Source: Sphingobacterium tenebrionis
GTDB taxonomy: Bacteria > Bacteroidota > Bacteroidia > Sphingobacteriales > Sphingobacteriaceae
DNA length: 64,000 nucleotides
Reading direction: 5' to 3'
Assembly: GCF_037126265.1 (NCBI RefSeq)
Contig: NZ_JAYLLN010000003.1
Location: 62,001 to 126,000, forward strand
Below, piece by piece: positions 53,137 through 62,816 of the stretch. Below the pieces are notes generated by a model, which did not search any database, was not told the DNA's origin, and saw only the letters and a program-made list of their open reading frames with translations. Within the stretch, counting starts at the first letter, position 1. Every line of letters starts with the position of its first letter. The position numbers and the translations under genes are program-made.

Positions 53137-53532
53137 ATGAATAAGCGAACCAAGATCTTGATCGTCGACGACGATCCCCGGAATATTTTTGCCCTTAGTT
53201 ACGCCCTTAAGGTCAAGGGCTATGATGTGCTTAGCTGCACCACGGCCCAACAGGGGATGGAATTCCTCATCCAGACCCCCTCGATCGGAATCTTACTACT
53301 GGATATGATGATGCCTGAAATCGATGGTTTTGAAATGATGGAAATGATAAGGGAACAAGGGCTTGAACGGACCGTAGGGGTCATCGCGGTCACGGCACGT
53401 ACCATGGCAGGAGATAGGCAACGGTGCCTTGATTCCGGTGTGGACGGTTTCGTTTCCAAACCCATCGACCTGGAGGTGTTGCTGGCAGAAATTGAAAGAC
53501 TGCTCAGTACAGACGGCAAACAGGTAGAATGA
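53137..53532 (+). CDS. Stand-alone response-regulator receiver
   Basis: A 131-residue receiver domain: D11-D12-D13, phosphoacceptor D56 in 'ILLLDMMMPEIDGFEM', switch Thr in 'VTARTMAG' and Lys in 'VSKPIDLE'. No output domain, so it works as a phosphate carrier or binding partner, probably of the hybrid kinase. Overlaps cheR by 4 bases. Confidence 0.93.
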   Translation: MNKRTKILIVDDDPRNIFALSYALKVKGYDVLSCTTAQQGMEFLIQTPSIGILLLDMMMPEIDGFEMMEMIREQGLERTVGVIAVTARTMAGDRQRCLDSGVDGFVSKPIDLEVLLAEIERLLSTDGKQVE

Positions 53533-54344
53533 GGTCCCAGGTTCAAGAAATCGATCGGTTCCTCGAGGAACTCTACCTGAAGTTCGGACTCGATTTCCGG
53601 GGTTATAGCAAGCCCTCGCTGTACAGGCGTGTTTCCAGGTTCCTCTCCGAGAATAAGTTATCCTCGGATCCCGCGGCGTGGATAGAGGTTTTTGAGAAGG
53701 ACGGATTTCTAGATCGATTCCTGCAGCAGGTCACAGTAAACTATTCGGAAATGTTCAGGGATCCAAAATTCTACAGTGCCATAACCAAGGACATTATCCC
53801 TTATCTGGCCACTTTCCCGAGCGTACGCATATGGGTGCCCGGATGCGCCGCGGGTGAGGAGGCCTATTCTTTTGCCATCATGCTCAAGGAGGCAGGTATC
53901 TACCATAAATGCACCATCTATGCCACAGACATCGATCCCCACTGTCTTCAGATGGCCCGAAAAGCGATCTATCCCTTGGACATGTTAAGGACCTATTCGA
54001 GAAATTATCTTCTTGCAGGTGGGAAGGAGGATTTTTCGACCTATTATACCGCAAATTATGGTTATGCACAGTTCGATAAGTCCCTCTCAGAAAGAATAAT
54101 CTTTGCTTCGCACAACCTGGTCTCAGAAAGTGCCTTTAATTCCTTTCAGCTGATATCCTGCCGCAACGTACTGATATATTTCGGAAGGGAGCTCCAGGAA
54201 ATGGTACTTGATAATTTTAACAGAAACATAGAGGGATCCGGCTACCTGTGCCTTGGGTCCAGGGAAACAATCCAGTTTTCAGGTATAAAGAATCAGTATA
54301 AGCAGATTTCGGACCAGAAAATATATAAAAAAATATATCTTTGA
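53529..54344 (+). CDS. cheR: CheR-type protein-glutamate methyltransferase
   Basis: A 271-residue enzyme. All-helical N-terminal CheR_N (about 1-70, 'RGYSKPSLYRRVSRFLSE') and SAM-binding domain with 'RIWVPGCAAGEEAYSFAIML' and 'LISCRNVLIYFGRELQEMVL'. It would methylate glutamates in a chemoreceptor-like coiled coil using SAM. No MCP or CheB is in the window; the coiled coil of the upstream CHASE3 kinase is a plausible substrate, by inference. ATG lies inside the receiver gene. Confidence 0.92.
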   Translation: MRSQVQEIDRFLEELYLKFGLDFRGYSKPSLYRRVSRFLSENKLSSDPAAWIEVFEKDGFLDRFLQQVTVNYSEMFRDPKFYSAITKDIIPYLATFPSVRIWVPGCAAGEEAYSFAIMLKEAGIYHKCTIYATDIDPHCLQMARKAIYPLDMLRTYSRNYLLAGGKEDFSTYYTANYGYAQFDKSLSERIIFASHNLVSESAFNSFQLISCRNVLIYFGRELQEMVLDNFNRNIEGSGYLCLGSRETIQFSGIKNQYKQISDQKIYKKIYL

Positions 54345-54349
54345 AAGCT

Positions 54350-54724
54350 ATGAAACAAAAAATTGCCTTGGTTTTTGAGGACGATCCTCATGTTCTGGAA
54401 ATATATGAAATAGTCCTGGAGGGAATGGGATTTCATGTCAATAGCTCCATGACCTCCCACGATGTCCTGGAAAGAGTGGAAAAGTCACGACCGGACCTGA
54501 TAATTATGGATAATTGGATCCCTGATATTGGAGGTGTCCAGGCCACGCAGCTTCTAAAACAGCACGATACGTATAATAAGATCCCCGTACTATATGTTTC
54601 TGCAAACACAGAGGTGGAATCACTTTCAAAAATGGCCAGGGCCGATGCCTACCTGGCCAAACCATTCAGTCTGGATGAGCTGGAGGGTCAGATTCTTGCA
54701 GTCCTGGAGGGATCCACCATCTGA
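54350..54724 (+). CDS. Stand-alone response-regulator receiver
   Basis: A 124-residue receiver: acidic pair near E10-D11-D12, D54 in 'LIIMDNWIPDIGG', Ser in 'YVSANTEV', Lys in 'LAKPFSLDE'. Start ATG 54350 is used; a TTG 9 bases earlier overlaps the cheR stop. Last gene of the operon. Confidence 0.92.
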   Translation: MKQKIALVFEDDPHVLEIYEIVLEGMGFHVNSSMTSHDVLERVEKSRPDLIIMDNWIPDIGGVQATQLLKQHDTYNKIPVLYVSANTEVESLSKMARADAYLAKPFSLDELEGQILAVLEGSTI

Positions 54725-55092
54725 TATAGGCGTATCCTATTTCCGGCCCCATGCACGGGGGATCCGGATCCTTCGGACCTCAATCCAAAGAACCCCGCGC
54801 ATTAGGGGTTTAGGAACAGGGCCGGTACATGTTCAAACATTTATTTTGTTTTCATGCCGGAATATGGCAAAAAAATGTTAGTTTAATCATCGGAATGCAC
54901 ATAATCCTTTTCCCGGAGAAAAAGGGTTAAATGGGACTTAGTGAACTTTTAGCAATGGTTGTTTGTAATTATATTGGTCGTGTCCCGATCGTGAATGGTT
55001 AATGGGGTTTTTATTGGACTGTGTATTGGAAACTGGCACTTCCAGGCACCTATCCGGTATGAATCCGTACAGATTTTTCTAATCTATTTTTG
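54725..55092. other. Intergenic region with hairpin and likely promoter of the PAS gene
   Basis: AACCCC(GCGCATT)AGGGGTT near 54791-54810 may end the signalling operon. About 280 bases of untranslated DNA precede the PAS gene; -7-like elements are present but none is convincing. Confidence 0.35.
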
Positions 55093-57612
55093 ATGGAATT
55101 TAAGGACTTATGTGATTTTTTGGATGTACCCCTGGTGCTACTGAAGGTAAACGGGCCCGGAACAGTTATTCTCGATTGTAACCTGGCATATTCCGAGCAT
55201 TCAGGGAAAACTTCTGAGGACCTGCATGGAAGGCCTTTCTTTGAGGTCTTCCCAGATAACCCCTTTTTGGATTTTGGGACTCCCTGGGCAAATATTTTTG
55301 ATGGTATAGACGCTGCAGGGCCAGGAGTGGGTTATCTGGTCCACCGTTGGGAGCTCTCACCGGAACTCAAGGTGGAGTCCTTCCGTGTAAAGCATAAAAT
55401 GGTAAGGTTACCTGAATATTCTGAACAGGTACTTCTGCGGGCCCTATATCCCATAAATACTTCGGGAATGGGCCACCTCCCATCCCATCCAACCTTTCCA
55501 ATCCACCCTCTACCATGGAGCTATGATCCAAGTGACGGGAGATTTATCCTCTCACCTGAACTTCGTGCAGACCTGGGGATTCACCACGATGGAGATTTTC
55601 CAAAGGAGCTCTTCAAGGACCAAGGGGAAAGAGATGATTTCCATAAGAGGTTAGAGGCCTGTGTTTCCCAAGGTGTTCCATTACGTTTACTGTACTCCCG
55701 CCATGATGACGGAATGGGTCCAAGGATCTGGCTGATCTCAGGCTTTCAGGGATCCGGAAGTGCCCCAGGAATAGTACTAGGTGATTTTACAGAAATACCT
55801 GATGCTGGCATCCATGGCAAAAATGATCCGTTGGAGGAAGATCGACTCAGAAAAATGGTTTCCTCGATAGAGGCGATCATCTGGGAAGGGGATGTGGGTG
55901 ATCTTAAGACAACCTATGTAAGCCCAAAGGTATTTGATATTTTGGGCTATACCCAGCAGGAATGGATGAGCTCAAGACGGAAATGGGAAGAGATCCTCCA
56001 TCCCGAGGATAGGTCCAGTACGCTCCATCAATTGGAGGATAAATTGAAAGGCACAGGTAGATTTGATGCCGTATACAGGTTGGTCCATAAGAAAGGGCAT
56101 TCCGTTTGGGTAAGAGACAATGTGGTACTTGTGCCTCAGGGAAACGGGAAACTCTACCTTCGGGGGGTTATGATCGATGTATCGGATTACGAGCGCTGGA
56201 ATATCTTCAAAGAAATGGAGGGCCGGCTATTGGAATCGATTCCTTTGGAACATGATGGTTTTGTGGACGGCCTATCATATTTCCTGAAAGGTATGCAGGC
56301 CATATTTGAAGGAAAATCATTTCTTCTTGTAAGCCATTCGCACAGGGGAGATGTTTTGCTGGCCGGCCCCCAAAGCCTGATCAATGGGCCAAGTGCTCCA
56401 ACATGTCGTCATCTGGTACTTCAGGAGCATGGGAAGCAGGGTATCCAGCTATTGGAATATCCATCCCTACCTGCCATGGGGGCTCAACATCTTTCAGAGC
56501 TATTTGATCGCTGTCTATCGGTGCTGGGACTGGTTCTTGGCCATCGGCAGAAGACCATCCAGGCAACAGAGCTCCTTGAACTCAACAGACAGGTCCAGCA
56601 GATGGCAAACTTCGGATTCTGGCAATGGGACCTGGCTTCAGGAAAGCTGGAATGGTCAGAGGAACTCTTCAGGATCCTTGAAAAAGATCCCCTTCAGTTC
56701 CATCCATCCAGCGAGAACTACATCCGAATGGTACACCCCCATGACCGCCGAAAGGTTACCAGGATATTTCAGCAGATCCAAAAGGATCTCAAGGAGTCCG
56801 TGTTCGAAACAAGGATTATAGTTCCGGATGGAAACGTCAAATATCTGAGATGCTGGGTCAAACGGGCCTTACATGGGACAATTCCGCAGGCAAGGCTCTT
56901 GGGCGGCTGTCTGGACATAACCAATATCCACCAGGTTGAGCTCCAGCGCGAGAACCTATTCCAGCATGTGCTGATGCAGATGAGAAAACTTGAAGAGAGT
57001 AAGGTAAAGTACTATGGTCTTTTTCAGCAGATCCCAATGGCTGTGCTGTTGGTCAGAAACAGCGATGGAAGGATTTTGGATGCAAACCAGGCTGCATTGG
57101 ATGCCTATGGTTTTACGCATGGAGAGTTCCTCAAAAAGGATTTGGGTCAGCTTATCGTTCCCAAGGACAAGTATAACCAATCGGAAACAACCTTCATCAA
57201 GGATATGGTCGATATCCCCAATATTGCTATCCACAGGACCAGCTCAGAGGATAGGATAGTGGTGAAAATGGCCCATTCCAAGTCAAGTTCACCAAGTGAT
57301 GGGGCAACCATAATCCTATTGGAGGATATCACGCAGAAAGTTGGCGACATGGTCGCCATACGTAAAAAAAATTCCGCATTAAGGAGGATTTCTTGGATAC
57401 ACTCCCATCTGGTCCGCGCTCCACTGAGCAGGATACTTGCAATCTCAAGGCTCCTTGAAGACTGGGGGCAGCAGGATCAGGACCTACAACATTACGGTCT
57501 GATGCTCGAAAAAATCAAGGATGCTGCACATGAGCTCGATGCGGTGATAAGGGAGGTAACAGAAAGTTCCCACCAAGAACTAAACACAAATGATAAAATA
57601 GATGGAGAGTAA
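55093..57612 (+). CDS. Multi-PAS protein with phosphoacceptor helix but no ATPase domain
   Basis: An 839-residue cytoplasmic protein from ATG 55093. PAS-like units at about 5-120, 255-375 ('ISPKVFDILGYTQQEW'-type block reads 'VSPKVFDILGYTQQEW'), 500-625 ('FGFWQWDLASGKLEWSEEL') and 645-760 ('QIPMAVLLVRNSDGRILDAN'). The end carries 'ISWIHSHLVRAPLSRILAIS', a HisKA-like dimerisation helix with the H-box His, but the protein stops before any HATPase_c domain. It would need phosphorylation by another kinase or act as a docking partner for the receiver encoded by the overlapping next gene. Confidence 0.88.
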   Translation: MEFKDLCDFLDVPLVLLKVNGPGTVILDCNLAYSEHSGKTSEDLHGRPFFEVFPDNPFLDFGTPWANIFDGIDAAGPGVGYLVHRWELSPELKVESFRVKHKMVRLPEYSEQVLLRALYPINTSGMGHLPSHPTFPIHPLPWSYDPSDGRFILSPELRADLGIHHDGDFPKELFKDQGERDDFHKRLEACVSQGVPLRLLYSRHDDGMGPRIWLISGFQGSGSAPGIVLGDFTEIPDAGIHGKNDPLEEDRLRKMVSSIEAIIWEGDVGDLKTTYVSPKVFDILGYTQQEWMSSRRKWEEILHPEDRSSTLHQLEDKLKGTGRFDAVYRLVHKKGHSVWVRDNVVLVPQGNGKLYLRGVMIDVSDYERWNIFKEMEGRLLESIPLEHDGFVDGLSYFLKGMQAIFEGKSFLLVSHSHRGDVLLAGPQSLINGPSAPTCRHLVLQEHGKQGIQLLEYPSLPAMGAQHLSELFDRCLSVLGLVLGHRQKTIQATELLELNRQVQQMANFGFWQWDLASGKLEWSEELFRILEKDPLQFHPSSENYIRMVHPHDRRKVTRIFQQIQKDLKESVFETRIIVPDGNVKYLRCWVKRALHGTIPQARLLGGCLDITNIHQVELQRENLFQHVLMQMRKLEESKVKYYGLFQQIPMAVLLVRNSDGRILDANQAALDAYGFTHGEFLKKDLGQLIVPKDKYNQSETTFIKDMVDIPNIAIHRTSSEDRIVVKMAHSKSSSPSDGATIILLEDITQKVGDMVAIRKKNSALRRISWIHSHLVRAPLSRILAISRLLEDWGQQDQDLQHYGLMLEKIKDAAHELDAVIREVTESSHQELNTNDKIDGE

Positions 57613-57991
57613 TAAAGAAGTGATCATAATTGATGATGACCAGGTTTTTCAACTGATCCTCAAGGTCCAGATATCCACGGTCGCCCCCGAGGTAGCCATC
57701 AGCGGTTTCATGAATGGAAAGCTGGCACTTGATCATCTTTTATCAAGGGACTTAAAGGAAATGAATGGGCTAATCCTTTTGGACCTCAACATGCCGGTGA
57801 TGGATGGTTGGGAACTCCTGGACAAGCTCGGGCAGGAATTACCGAGGATCGGCGATCGGATGAAAATATATATTGTTTCTTCCTCCATAGATCCTCTGGA
57901 CATAAAAAGGTCGAGGGAATATGACCTTGTCTCGGGATTCCTTTCCAAACCCCTGGAGGTGAAGGTACTTCAAAAGCTGCTGCTTGAATGA
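57602..57991 (+). CDS. Stand-alone response-regulator receiver
   Basis: A 129-residue receiver with D11-D12-D13, D61 in 'ILLDLNMPVMDGWELL', switch Ser in 'IVSSSIDP' and Lys in 'LSKPLEVK'. It overlaps the PAS protein gene by 11 bases, so the two are made together and probably form a pair. Confidence 0.93.
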   Translation: MESNKEVIIIDDDQVFQLILKVQISTVAPEVAISGFMNGKLALDHLLSRDLKEMNGLILLDLNMPVMDGWELLDKLGQELPRIGDRMKIYIVSSSIDPLDIKRSREYDLVSGFLSKPLEVKVLQKLLLE

Positions 57992-58236
57992 TTCCAGGTA
58001 CAAAAAGTAAGCTTGGATCTCATAGGTGCGGTTGGTCTGGAGAAAAGTAGGCCCATTGAGGAATTAGTGGGGCGATCTTCCATGGAAGTGCACGAACTGA
58101 TCAGCATTTCCGTGTGTACCTAGAACAGTCCTGCCCCACTGGAACCGCAACGTTTTTTTTGAAAGGAGAGGGCTAAACCATTTGTCTTCTCCATGGACAT
58201 TTTCAATGGTTCCCCATGGATGGGCAAACCTTGAAA
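57992..58236. other. Intergenic stretch between convergent genes
   Basis: About 245 bases; nothing recognised, including no clear terminator. Confidence 0.4.
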
Positions 58237-59814
58237 TCAACTGCAGGGGATCTTCTTTTTTCCGCTGCCGTTACCCACCAGGATGGTTCTTCCATCCACT
58301 AATTGCGTAACCTTTATGATGTTATCACCCTGTAGGGCAGTGTTCCATTTGAATGTATTGAATGTGTTCCCATTGAACAGCTCCAATTCATATAACGGTC
58401 CTCCGGAGACCTTGGAGCCGAACAGCGTTACTTCGCCTTTTTTTCCGATCACGACCTTTACCAGAGGATTTGAGGTGGTACCTTTCATATTATAGACAGC
58501 ACCGATATTGTTGCCACCTTCGGAATTTATACCCTGATAGAGCGATCCGTCCTTGAACCTTATGTTCTGGGATGAAGATGCACCCCTCTCGAACTGAATT
58601 TCCCTAGCAGCAAGCCTTACGCCGTTCAGTTCCATATTGAAGGCATTATCGAGTTCGGTTATATCGAAAACAAATCCGTAATCAGCACCCGGGGCGATAA
58701 TGGTCCTGGAAATAGTTTCCCCCCTTGCGTAGAAAACGTTGTCCTTCCATATGCCCGAAACACCTCCGTAAAAGGATTCTGGATAGTTCCAGTTCATTCC
58801 CTGGACACTACCGACATTTTCCGTACAGGTCTTGAAATTCAGTTTTAGGGTATAGCTTACCCCTGGGGTGATCCTGATTTTTGGTATGGAGAAGTTGGTC
58901 TTTGTCTCGTCATCGATCGTTATGGTACCGAAATTTAGGACCCCAGTGGTTGTGGCCGGTGAGATCAGGAAACTTGGAGTACTTGTCATAGTCCTTGATC
59001 CTAGTTGCGATGTGGGGAAAACAACCGGACAGCCAGTCTGTTTTTCCATCAAATAATCAAATGAGTCGCCAGTGAAACTATAGGTCGCATATTCATATGC
59101 CGGTTTAATGGAACTGTTAGAAATATTGTTGAATGTTCCCACGGTCGTCGGATCTGCTGTCAGTTGTGTTGTGATCGAACTGTACCTGTGTTTAAGGATT
59201 ATGCTCAGAAGGTTCACCCCGACATTCAAGCGGACCTGCTTTGTAAAGGTCATCAGATCACCAGCAACCTTGGAAAGCTTTACGGTGGAGAGTTTTTGCT
59301 TATCAATGATCGTTGGTAGGGTATTGGTTGAATTTATGGAAAAAGCAAGGAAGGTATAAGTTTTCTCACTGTCCAACAGTAGGGGCGCCACACTACCTTC
59401 AGCACCGTAGTTATAGTTCCTCTCGGTGACATAGTTCCCCTGGTCATCATAGACCAGGACGGAGTAGGCGATATTATTGCCCAAAGGCTTTCTTTTGATA
59501 GCAGCCCGCGAATCTGCCTTCAGGGAATTTTGTTTGGTCTTCAAGGGGCCCTTGTCCTGAGTCCAGGAATATTCAACCAAAGTATGATCCGAATAATTTA
59601 TCGATCCTGAAGACTGCCTGATGGGCGCCGAAGATATTTTTTCCGGATTTTTGGTCAAATAATCCTCCTCTGACTCGTCAAGGGAAGATATCGTGACCTC
59701 GACCTTCGCCTGATTACCTTCGGCTAGGTCCTGATTCTCCTGTTTACATGAGTGGAGGATACCAACAAAGAAAATAACCAATAAATTTAACAATAGATTT
59801 CTAGGGGTCTTCAT
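58237..59814 (-). CDS. Fimbrillin-like surface lipoprotein
   Basis: A 525-residue protein from ATG 59814 (59817 is also possible). Lipoprotein signal 'LLLNLLVIFFVGILHSC' with lipobox Cys; then charged linker and beta-rich domains: 'NIAYSVLVYDDQGNYVTERN' and 'TYTFLAFSINSTNTLP' resemble the FimA/Mfa-type fimbrillin N-terminal domain, 'RITPGVSYTLKLNFKTC' the second domain. The C-terminal 130 residues differ from plain fimbrillins. Probably a surface adhesin or fimbrial shaft-like subunit. A small acidic peptide gene precedes it by 16 bases. Confidence 0.75.
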   Translation of the reverse strand: MKTPRNLLLNLLVIFFVGILHSCKQENQDLAEGNQAKVEVTISSLDESEEDYLTKNPEKISSAPIRQSSGSINYSDHTLVEYSWTQDKGPLKTKQNSLKADSRAAIKRKPLGNNIAYSVLVYDDQGNYVTERNYNYGAEGSVAPLLLDSEKTYTFLAFSINSTNTLPTIIDKQKLSTVKLSKVAGDLMTFTKQVRLNVGVNLLSIILKHRYSSITTQLTADPTTVGTFNNISNSSIKPAYEYATYSFTGDSFDYLMEKQTGCPVVFPTSQLGSRTMTSTPSFLISPATTTGVLNFGTITIDDETKTNFSIPKIRITPGVSYTLKLNFKTCTENVGSVQGMNWNYPESFYGGVSGIWKDNVFYARGETISRTIIAPGADYGFVFDITELDNAFNMELNGVRLAAREIQFERGASSSQNIRFKDGSLYQGINSEGGNNIGAVYNMKGTTSNPLVKVVIGKKGEVTLFGSKVSGGPLYELELFNGNTFNTFKWNTALQGDNIIKVTQLVDGRTILVGNGSGKKKIPCS

Positions 59815-59830
59815 CATCTTATCTATTAAG

Positions 59831-59986
59831 TTACCAATCAATCGAGCGGCTTGGCTCTTCTTCCTCTTCCCATTCCTCAATAATCTGGTTGTTCGGGTTA
59901 TGTGGCCTAACTGTTGCTGAACCAGCACAGATCCCTGATTCCAGCTCTATCTCAAGAACTGTTATCATTGGTGCAATGTAACTCAT
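59831..59986 (-). CDS. Small acidic peptide preceding the fimbrillin-like gene
   Basis: A 51-residue frame from ATG 59986. It reads MSYIAPMITVLEIELESGIC and later QIIEEWEEEEEPSRSIDW. The opening 'YIAPxxxxxEIExExGI' is a recurrent pattern of small proteins encoded in front of fimbrillin or surface-protein genes in Bacteroidetes; their function is unknown. One Cys (residue 20). It lies 16 bases upstream of the lipoprotein gene and follows a good -7 element, so it is co-transcribed. Confidence 0.7.
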   Translation of the reverse strand: MSYIAPMITVLEIELESGICAGSATVRPHNPNNQIIEEWEEEEEPSRSIDW

Positions 59987-60023
59987 GATGGTGATGTTTT
60001 ATTTAGTAGTGTAATTCTGAGGA

Positions 60024-60031
60024 CAAATCTA
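60024..60031 (-). promoter_or_regulatory. -7 element of the fimbrillin-like operon
   Basis: On the minus strand TAGATTTG, an exact TAnnTTTG match, 38 bases upstream of the peptide ATG; TTTC 17 bases before is the best -33 candidate. Confidence 0.45.
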
Positions 60032-60614
60032 TGTGATAGAATCTTATTGAAAGAAGAGGGTTTAAGTTTATATAAATTTTGTAGAGGTAATTCGACCGAC
60101 CATTGCTTATCGTGAATATATTTGTTGTTCTAACATCTAAAAAAGTTGTATAAATTAATTGTTGGTTTGTTCTGGACTTCACAACAGGACCTATCAGCGA
60201 ATTTTGCCAATGCGTGAACATGTGGTACGATGGGAAAGTTCCTCTGTCAACCAGACGGAATTTGAAGCTCTGGATCCTCATTCGGAATATAATGGAAATT
60301 AACAACCAGGTGTTTTGTCATCTCCTTCGCTCCTCAGGCAATCGAACAGGTCGTTCCAATTTCCCATGAAGATTTTCACTTGCTGTGCTGCACCTGTGAA
60401 AGTAAAGTCCAGTAGCAAAAAGTGTTACAGCGCAGAAGCCATTATCATCCGGTACTATAGATTTGATAATACTGGTCTTTGTTTACGTAATTGTGGTATC
60501 GATAATAATTCCACATGGGGTCTATGTCAGAAATTTGGTAAAGGAGAGGACCTGGGATCCATTTTGCACAAAAAATAAGTCCCTCAAGGGAATCATTCTA
60601 AGGGTGTTCCCAGG
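60032..60614. other. Intergenic stretch
   Basis: About 580 bases between the surface-protein operon and the kinase gene; no gene recognised. Confidence 0.4.
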
Positions 60615-61904
60615 CTAATTATCGGTAAGGATCTTAATATCGATCTGCGTCCCGTTCGCATCGGACCTTAAGCGTATTTCCCCATTGAGTTTTTCTACAC
60701 GCCTCTTCATCGACTTTAGGCCATAACCTTCAGCCCTATCGTTCGAAAGACCAATGCCGTTATCTTCAACGATCATGTGGATGGATCGGGAGTCTGCGGT
60801 GATAGAAAAATTCACTGAGCTGCCCTGGCTATGCTTGGCGCAATTATGGAAAGCTTCCTTGAGTATCAATAGCATGTTGTACCTAACCTCTGCATATATA
60901 CTGGATCCAGGATCTTGTAGGTTGGATTCAGCTTTAAATAAAATAGGGGTCCGCTCGAAATATTCCCTTCCATATCTAATGCAATATTCCTCGAAATTCT
61001 TCAGATTATCGTTTTGCGGGTTTATTGACCATAGCATTTCTCGGATGGACTTATTCATATGGTCGGCAATGTTGATTAGGGCGTCCAGGTCATCGTGGTT
61101 TAGGGTATTTGAACCTTGTTTCTTAAGGATTTCAGATTGTAGTTTTATAGCAGACAGGCCCGCTCCAAGTTCATCGTGCATGTCAAATGCAATGCGCTCC
61201 CTCTCAAGGTTCAGGGAGTTCTCTTTTTCCTTCTTTTCTGTCTCCACCAGGTACTCCAATCTTTCTATTTCATTCTTCTGTTCACTCTCTTTGGTAATTA
61301 TGGCCAAAAAGAAGAAGCAGAAACAGATTATGATCTCAGTTTGGAACAGTAGGTATCCGGAAATATAGCGGTGGAGGCCGAATAACTGATCACCTGTATA
61401 TATCAGCACCGCACAGGTGATGACGGTAAGAAGGCCATATAGGATGTACAGGTAATATCCGGTCCTTTTTTTCCAAACATAAGATATCATCACTGCTATT
61501 ATATACAGATCTACAAACGAATATAAGGATCTATAGATAGAATTGATGGATGAAAAAAGGACGGAACCTGATATTAAAAGCCTCGAAATCAACCCTATGC
61601 TAATGAAGATCATCCCGGATATCAGACTAATCCTAACAAATTTACTTCGCCGTATATCCAGGAAAGATAGGATAAATGCATAGAAAAATATTACCACTGC
61701 TTTTCTGGAGATACGGATCCAGGTATAATCCCCGTTCACAATCTCCAGGCGAAGTATTAAATTTGTGGTAAAGGAAAGGCTGAGCAGGGCCAGGAACAGA
61801 TAATATTTATTGTTCTGTTCATAAAAGTATTTGAAGATCAGATACAACATAAAACAGATGTTGAATCCAATATTCAATAGACTGAAAATAGTTTCGTTCA
61901 ACAT
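60615..61904 (-). CDS. NarL-type membrane sensor histidine kinase
   Basis: A 429-residue protein. Six or seven hydrophobic helices in the first 205 residues resemble 7TM-type sensors, then a coiled linker (205-235) and a HisKA_3 dimerisation domain with 'FDMHDELGAGLSAIKLQSEI' (His near 242), plus HATPase with 'EDNGIGLSNDRAEGYGLKSM'. It phosphorylates the LuxR-type regulator encoded 9 bases upstream. Cue unknown. Confidence 0.92.
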   Translation of the reverse strand: MLNETIFSLLNIGFNICFMLYLIFKYFYEQNNKYYLFLALLSLSFTTNLILRLEIVNGDYTWIRISRKAVVIFFYAFILSFLDIRRSKFVRISLISGMIFISIGLISRLLISGSVLFSSINSIYRSLYSFVDLYIIAVMISYVWKKRTGYYLYILYGLLTVITCAVLIYTGDQLFGLHRYISGYLLFQTEIIICFCFFFLAIITKESEQKNEIERLEYLVETEKKEKENSLNLERERIAFDMHDELGAGLSAIKLQSEILKKQGSNTLNHDDLDALINIADHMNKSIREMLWSINPQNDNLKNFEEYCIRYGREYFERTPILFKAESNLQDPGSSIYAEVRYNMLLILKEAFHNCAKHSQGSSVNFSITADSRSIHMIVEDNGIGLSNDRAEGYGLKSMKRRVEKLNGEIRLRSDANGTQIDIKILTDN

Positions 61905-61913
61905 GTTTTTCCG

Positions 61914-62549
61914 CTAGTCGTACTTCCGTAAAAAGTTGATTGCTTCCACCTTATTTTTTACGCCCAGTTTTTTGTAGATGTTACTGATATGTTTTTTAAT
62001 CGTTTCTACCGAAACATGCTTGTTATGGGCGATCTCCTTATAGGGTTGTCCTTTGGCCATCATTTCCAATACCATTAGCTCAGTAGGGGAAAGATCGGGT
62101 ATACGATTCTGTTTTTCAGACTGTTTCCTGAAGAAGTTGAGGACTTTTTGTGCGATGGTTCTACTCATCGGTACACCGCCGTTATATGCCTCGTGGATAG
62201 CTTTGGTGATGTTTTCCAGACTTTCCCCTTTTACCAGATACCCTACGGCTCCCGCGCGTAGCGATTCAAAGACTCTCTCTTCCTCCTCAAAGCTTGTAAT
62301 GACCACAAAAGTGCTCTCAGGCATTTTTTCCTTCAAAAGCCTGATCAGATCGCTGCCTAAATAATCCTTTAGGTGGAGATCCATCAAAACTAAGTCCGGC
62401 CGCACCGATGGTAATTGAACAAGTGCATCCGCTCCTGAATATATCTGGGCAACACAGTTGAATTCCTTGTGCAGGTCCAACACTCTCTTAAGGGTGTGGT
62501 TATAGAATTTTTCATCCTCTACAATGGCGATAGATATCATGTTGGTCAT
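61914..62549 (-). CDS. NarL/LuxR-type response regulator
   Basis: A 211-residue protein from ATG 62549 (62540 equally possible). Receiver with E11-D12-E13, D57 in 'LVLMDLHLKDYLGSD', Thr in 'VITSFEEE' and Lys in 'YLVKGESLE'; C-terminal LuxR helix-turn-helix with 'LSPTELMVLEMMAKGQPYKE' and 'HVSVETIKKHISNIYKKLGV'. Partner of the kinase downstream. It might control the flanking surface-protein genes, by position only. Confidence 0.94.
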   Translation of the reverse strand: MTNMISIAIVEDEKFYNHTLKRVLDLHKEFNCVAQIYSGADALVQLPSVRPDLVLMDLHLKDYLGSDLIRLLKEKMPESTFVVITSFEEEERVFESLRAGAVGYLVKGESLENITKAIHEAYNGGVPMSRTIAQKVLNFFRKQSEKQNRIPDLSPTELMVLEMMAKGQPYKEIAHNKHVSVETIKKHISNIYKKLGVKNKVEAINFLRKYD

Positions 62550-62816
62550 TTTAGCAAATATTGGGAAATTGATATTATTTACCAATAACTATTTTTCGTT
62601 ATGGTACCTCCCCTGATCCTATTCCAATCCCATGAGCCTCATGCCCCACGGACGTTTTTATTGCCTAATTGTACTGGTTGGAAATGATAATCCTTTTGAA
62701 AAAGTGGGATTCAGGAAGATTCTTCCATCAGTTTGAATCACTGAGGTATTCAGACCGGAATGACCGATGAGGCGTCTTCCGATTTCTATGGGACCTGAGT
62801 ATGACAAAGGTCGGGT

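Noticed and set aside
60003..60305. 100-codon minus frame before the fimbrillin-like operon
   Set aside because: It covers the promoter region of that operon and has an unnatural composition without motif.
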